A stretch of 9,364 nt of DNA from Lachnospiraceae bacterium (GTDB lineage Bacteria > Bacillota > Clostridia > Lachnospirales > Lachnospiraceae), in NCBI GenBank assembly GCA_017477005.1, contig JAFUXY010000008.1:1-9364 (forward strand), written 5' to 3'. Below the pieces are notes generated by a model that worked only from the letters and a program-made list of their open reading frames with translations, was not told where the DNA came from and did not search any database. The position numbers and the translations under genes are program-made. Positions 6,408 through 9,364 of the stretch are shown one piece after another. Numbering within the stretch: the stretch's first letter is position 1; every line of letters begins with the position of its first letter.

Positions 6408-7532
6408 ATGATTTACGTTTTACATTACATAGGCACTTTAGAAATGGGAGGCTCCCAGGCGTTTTGCATGGAGCTTTTCCGGAAAATAGATAGAGAAAAG
6501 ATACAGTTCGGATTTGTGACCTTCCCCGGAGAAAGGGGACCGCTGTACGGTGAAATCCATTCTTTGGGTGGGAAAGTGTTCGAAAGCCCCAAATACAGCG
6601 GGTTGAATCATGCCGCATATGTTTTCTGGTGGCATTCATTTTTGAAGAAGCATCCCGAATATCAGGTAGTACATGGGCATGTTCGCAGTGTGGCATCGAT
6701 ATATCTACCGATAATCAGAAGGCATCATCGATTTGCGATCATCCATAGCCACAATACCTCCAACGGAAGCGGAGTGAAAGCCTACGTGAAAGCCGTTCTT
6801 CAATGGCCGATCCGGTTTTTGGCGGATTATTATTTTGGATGCTCGGACGATGCGGGCAGGTGGCTTTTCGGCGAAAAGCTCGTCCAAGGGAAACGGTATC
6901 GCACGATTCCCAATGCGATCGATGCCAGACGGTTTTCCTTTGATTCGGGAGAGAGGGACAGGGTTCGAAAAAAATACCGTTGGGAAAATAGTTTTGTGCT
7001 CGGTCATATCGGCAGATTGGCCGAAGTAAAGAACCATGAATTTTTGTTCGAAATCCTGAAAGAGCTACGAAAATACATTCCCAATGCCGTGCTGCTTTGT
7101 GTAGGAGAAGGGGAACGCAGGGCGGATCTTGAACGCATTTGCAGAGAGCGTGAGATTCAAGATAGCGTTTTTTTGGTAGGAAACAAAAAGAATACCGAAG
7201 ATTTTTATCAAGCCATGGATGTGTTTGTATTGCCGTCTAAGTGGGAGGGATTGCCGATTGTTCTAGTTGAAGCGCAGACAAACGGACTGCCAGTGTTGGT
7301 CCCGGATTATATGACGTCAGAAGCCGATCTGGGAGCCGGGCTGATGCATCGTATGAAATTGGAAAGCGGGGCAGCAGAATGGGCAAAAACTATTGTTCAG
7401 TTGGCTAAAAAAATAGACCGGCATAGTCGGGAGAGAGAATGCCGAGAAGCAGGGTTCGATAGCCGAAAAAATGCAAAAGTCTTGCAGCGGTTTTACACGA
7501 AGGCGGCAGGCATAGTCAGGAAAAAACAATGA
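6408..7532 (+). CDS. GT4-family glycosyltransferase (polysaccharide synthesis)
   Basis: This retaining GT-B glycosyltransferase of the GT4 (EpsF-like) group should transfer a nucleotide-activated sugar to a growing lipid-linked polysaccharide at the cytoplasmic membrane face. The 374-residue protein starts with the usual first strand and glycine loop (IYVLHYIGTLEMGGSQ). HSHNT lies at residues 113-117, PNAID marks the domain junction, GRLAEVKNH lies at 202-210 in the nucleotide-binding half, and WEGLPIVLVEAQ contains the E-x7-E pair Glu280/Glu288. No signal peptide or membrane span is seen. ATG 6408 fits family N termini but has no ribosome binding site at proper spacing; the only AAGGAG is 51 nt upstream, and an in-frame ATT at 6363 could add 15 residues. 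The sugar and linkage cannot be read from the sequence. The next gene starts 13 nt after its stop. Confidence 0.92.
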   Translation: MIYVLHYIGTLEMGGSQAFCMELFRKIDREKIQFGFVTFPGERGPLYGEIHSLGGKVFESPKYSGLNHAAYVFWWHSFLKKHPEYQVVHGHVRSVASIYLPIIRRHHRFAIIHSHNTSNGSGVKAYVKAVLQWPIRFLADYYFGCSDDAGRWLFGEKLVQGKRYRTIPNAIDARRFSFDSGERDRVRKKYRWENSFVLGHIGRLAEVKNHEFLFEILKELRKYIPNAVLLCVGEGERRADLERICREREIQDSVFLVGNKKNTEDFYQAMDVFVLPSKWEGLPIVLVEAQTNGLPVLVPDYMTSEADLGAGLMHRMKLESGAAEWAKTIVQLAKKIDRHSRERECREAGFDSRKNAKVLQRFYTKAAGIVRKKQ

Positions 7533-7533
7533 C

Positions 7534-7540
7534 AAAGGAG
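7534..7540 (+). promoter_or_regulatory. Ribosome binding site deciding the TTG start of the Stealth gene
   Basis: AAAGGAG, beginning just after the preceding stop, lies 5 nt before TTG 7546. No ATG or GTG in the same frame is available near the family's N terminus, so TTG is the start. Confidence 0.75.
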
Positions 7541-7545
7541 CAAAA

Positions 7546-8553
7546 TTGGATTGTGTAATTTTGTGGGTAGACGGAAACGATCCAGCCTGGATTCAGGAGA
7601 AAAACAAATATGCCGCAAAGGATTCGGAAGAAGGTGCGGATCAGAGATCACAGCGTTTCAGGGATTGGGGGACACTTAAATATTTACTTCGGGGCATCGA
7701 GAAAAATGCCCCTTTTTTTCGTAAAATATTTTTTGTGACCTGTGGTCAAAAACCAGATTGGCTCAATGAATCACACCCAAAACTGGTACTGGTGAATCAC
7801 AAAGATTTTATACCGGAGAAATATCTTCCGACGTTTAATGCCAATACGATTGAATTAAATTTACATAGAATCAGAGGGCTCTCGGATCGTTTTGTGTATT
7901 TTAATGATGATATGTTTTTGCTGCAAAAAACAACGCCTTATGATTTTTTCAAAAAAGGCAGACCGAGAGATACTGCAGTCATGAATGCGTTTGCAGCAGA
8001 ATTGAAAAAAGAGCGGAATCTGCTTTTGGTTTCTGTTGTAGATAATGCAGTGATCAATACACATTTTCAAAAAAAAGAGGTTTTGAAAAAATATTTTCGG
8101 AAGTTTTTCACACCCGTGTATGGAAAAGATGTGCTTAGGAATTTCTGCCTCCTTCCATGGAAACATTTTACTGGATTTGTAAATTATCACCTGCCTTATA
8201 ATTTGAGAAAGAAATATTTTTTTGAAGTATGGGAAAAAGAACCAGATCTTTTGGATAGAACATGCAGCCACCGTTTTCGGAACGCAGATGATGTAAATAT
8301 CTGGTTGTTGCTATATTGGCAGATTTGCAGAGGTGATTTTTCGCCTAGAAATCCCTGCATAGGACAGTCCTTTACTCTTCGCAATCAAAGCAACGAAAAT
8401 ATCAATATATATGATTTTATCCGAAAGAGAAAGCGCAAAATCATCGTGATCAATGATGAAATCACCCAAATAGATTTTTCAGAGCAGCAAGAAGCTCTTT
8501 TGAAGGCCTTTGATTCCATTTTCCCAGAGAAATCCCGTTTTGAGAAGTATTGA
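7546..8553 (+). CDS. Stealth-family capsule sugar-1-phosphate transferase
   Basis: Stealth proteins transfer hexose-1-phosphate units and make phosphodiester-linked capsular polymers; eukaryotic GlcNAc-1-phosphotransferase is a relative. All four conserved regions are visible in 335 residues: CR1 at the very N terminus (DCVILWVDGNDP, residues 2-13); CR2 from about 37 to 140 (RFRDWGTLKYLLRGIEK, IFFVTCGQKPDWLN, and FNDDMFL with Asp121/Asp122); CR3 from about 205 to 255 (NYHLPYNL, then CSHRFRNADDVNIW); and CR4 at the C terminus (KIIVINDE ending FPEKSRFEKY). TTG 7546 puts CR1 directly at the start and has a good ribosome binding site. No signal peptide or membrane span is seen. The coding sequence is visibly more A/T-rich, with many A and T runs, than hypE. 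Together with the glycosyltransferase and export permease it points to a phosphate-containing surface polysaccharide; which sugar phosphate it transfers is unknown. Confidence 0.92.
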   Translation: MDCVILWVDGNDPAWIQEKNKYAAKDSEEGADQRSQRFRDWGTLKYLLRGIEKNAPFFRKIFFVTCGQKPDWLNESHPKLVLVNHKDFIPEKYLPTFNANTIELNLHRIRGLSDRFVYFNDDMFLLQKTTPYDFFKKGRPRDTAVMNAFAAELKKERNLLLVSVVDNAVINTHFQKKEVLKKYFRKFFTPVYGKDVLRNFCLLPWKHFTGFVNYHLPYNLRKKYFFEVWEKEPDLLDRTCSHRFRNADDVNIWLLLYWQICRGDFSPRNPCIGQSFTLRNQSNENINIYDFIRKRKRKIIVINDEITQIDFSEQQEALLKAFDSIFPEKSRFEKY

Positions 8554-8610
8554 CGATACCCGAAAGGGCAAACTTATCTTTGGGGAACAGTAGAATAAAA
8601 TCGAGAACAA

Positions 8611-8616
8611 AGAGGA
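8611..8616 (+). promoter_or_regulatory. Ribosome binding site deciding the TTG start of the permease
   Basis: AGAGGA lies 6 nt before TTG 8623. The ATG at 8616 overlaps this site and its frame closes after seven codons, so TTG 8623 is preferred. Confidence 0.65.
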
Positions 8617-8622
8617 TGATCA

Positions 8623-9364
8623 TTGAGATATTTAAGTAGATTTTTCAAGGATACAGTAAAGTATTACGAATATGTGAAGGTGGCCACCAAAGCCAATTTG
8701 AAAACAGAAGTGGCGGGATCGTATCTGAGTTGGCTATGGTGGATTTTGGATCCTATGTTGTTTATGCTGATTTACACCTTTGTGTGTGTGATTGTCTTTG
8801 ATAGGCCGCAGGAATATCTAGCGGCTTTTATTTTTATCGGTTTATCAAGCTGGGATTTTTTCAATCATGTCATTCAGATTAGCGTCAATTTAGTTCAAAA
8901 AAACAGCGGCGTGATCTCGAAAGTATATGTTCCCAAATTTGTCTTGATTTATATTGAGATGGGTATATGGGGATTCAAGATGCTGATCTCCTTTTCTCTG
9001 GTTGCGATCACCATGTTTTTATATCGTATTCATATTACGCATCGTATCCTATATGTAATTCCTGCTTTTGTGGTTTTACTTATGTTTACATTTGGATGCG
9101 CGACGCTGTTATTGCATTTTGGAGTATATATTCAGGATCTCACCAACGTGATCCGGGCAGTACTGAGATTGGTATTTTATATGTCCGGAGTTTTTTATTC
9201 AATTGATAAAACACCGGAACCGTTTCGGACGATTCTGATGAACTTCAATCCGCTTGCACTTGTCATGGACAGCCTTCGTCGATGCATGCTTTATGCGGAA
9301 AAACCGAGGCTATTTCTACTTGGAGTTTGGTTTGCCATAGGGCTGCTATTAGCGATCATTGGAA
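8623..9364 (+). CDS. ABC-2 polysaccharide export permease, Wzm/TagG type (3' partial)
   Basis: Membrane subunit of an ABC exporter that moves lipid-linked polysaccharide or teichoic-acid-like polymer across the cytoplasmic membrane. The frame is open from TTG 8623 to the window end (247 codons; the family is usually about 255-290, so only the last part is missing). The N terminus is amphipathic and basic, followed by GSYLSWLWWILDPM, the family's first-helix signature, then hydrophobic segments at about residues 38-59, 66-80, 106-133, 143-168, 180-194 and 230-247. PLALVMDSLRRCMLY near 210-224 matches the conserved NP-x-R segment late in these permeases. No ATG gives the complete N terminus; AGAGGA before the TTG supports the start. 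The ATP-binding partner (Wzt/TagH) would be expected just downstream of the window. It lies 69 nt after the Stealth gene with no clear promoter or terminator between. Confidence 0.9.
   Translation, partial: MRYLSRFFKDTVKYYEYVKVATKANLKTEVAGSYLSWLWWILDPMLFMLIYTFVCVIVFDRPQEYLAAFIFIGLSSWDFFNHVIQISVNLVQKNSGVISKVYVPKFVLIYIEMGIWGFKMLISFSLVAITMFLYRIHITHRILYVIPAFVVLLMFTFGCATLLLHFGVYIQDLTNVIRAVLRLVFYMSGVFYSIDKTPEPFRTILMNFNPLALVMDSLRRCMLYAEKPRLFLLGVWFAIGLLLAIIG

Noticed and set aside
8559..8568. CCC-GAAA-GGG hairpin after the Stealth gene as a terminator
   Set aside because: The stem is only 3 bp and no U run follows.
8967..9206. Plus-strand frame of 79 codons inside the permease region
   Set aside because: It is an out-of-frame shadow of the permease frame, which is open from 8623 to the window end and shows membrane segments and family motifs.
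1..9364. CRISPR array, tRNA, rRNA, insertion sequence or phage genes
   Set aside because: No regularly spaced repeats, RNA gene signatures, transposase motifs or terminal inverted repeats were seen in reading both strands.

Overview
The window looks like chromosomal DNA of an anaerobic, fermentative member of the Bacillota (Clostridia-like). The signs are strong purine-rich ribosome binding sites, frequent TTG starts, an Ech-type hydrogenase ferredoxin, and a LoaP-class NusG paralogue beside a surface-polysaccharide cluster. Genus cannot be decided from the sequence. All convincing genes lie on the plus strand and fall into two blocks.

Block 1 (1-5388) is the end of a group 4 [NiFe]-hydrogenase locus. 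It starts inside a two-cluster ferredoxin subunit (echF-like), which overlaps hypF by 4 nt. hypC, hypD and hypE follow. HypF and HypE make cyanide from carbamoyl phosphate: HypF carbamoylates the C-terminal Cys of HypE (the PRIC tail is present), and HypE dehydrates it to a thiocyanate. HypC and HypD receive the ligands and build the Fe(CN)2CO group for the hydrogenase large subunit. No hypA or hypB lies in the window, so nickel insertion factors must be elsewhere. The hypC/hypD junction carries a degenerate tandem repeat of about 40-41 nt that appears to have lengthened the HypC tail and spans the hypD start.

Block 2 (5389-9364) is the start of a capsule or exopolysaccharide locus. A sigma-A-like promoter (5478-5506) precedes a LoaP/NusG-like antiterminator. 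A 155-nt intercistronic leader follows, with several possible hairpins including two mutually exclusive stems, one ending in a short U run. It also holds a strong Shine-Dalgarno sequence with no ATG at normal spacing. Then come a GT4 glycosyltransferase, a Stealth-family sugar-1-phosphate transferase with all four conserved regions, and the 5' part of an ABC-2 polysaccharide export permease (Wzm/TagG type), cut by the window end.

The simplest model is a LoaP-controlled operon for a phosphodiester-containing surface polymer exported by an ABC transporter, placed directly after a hydrogenase maturation operon. The gene families are known. The least explained parts are the leader at 6253-6407 and the hypC/hypD repeat.
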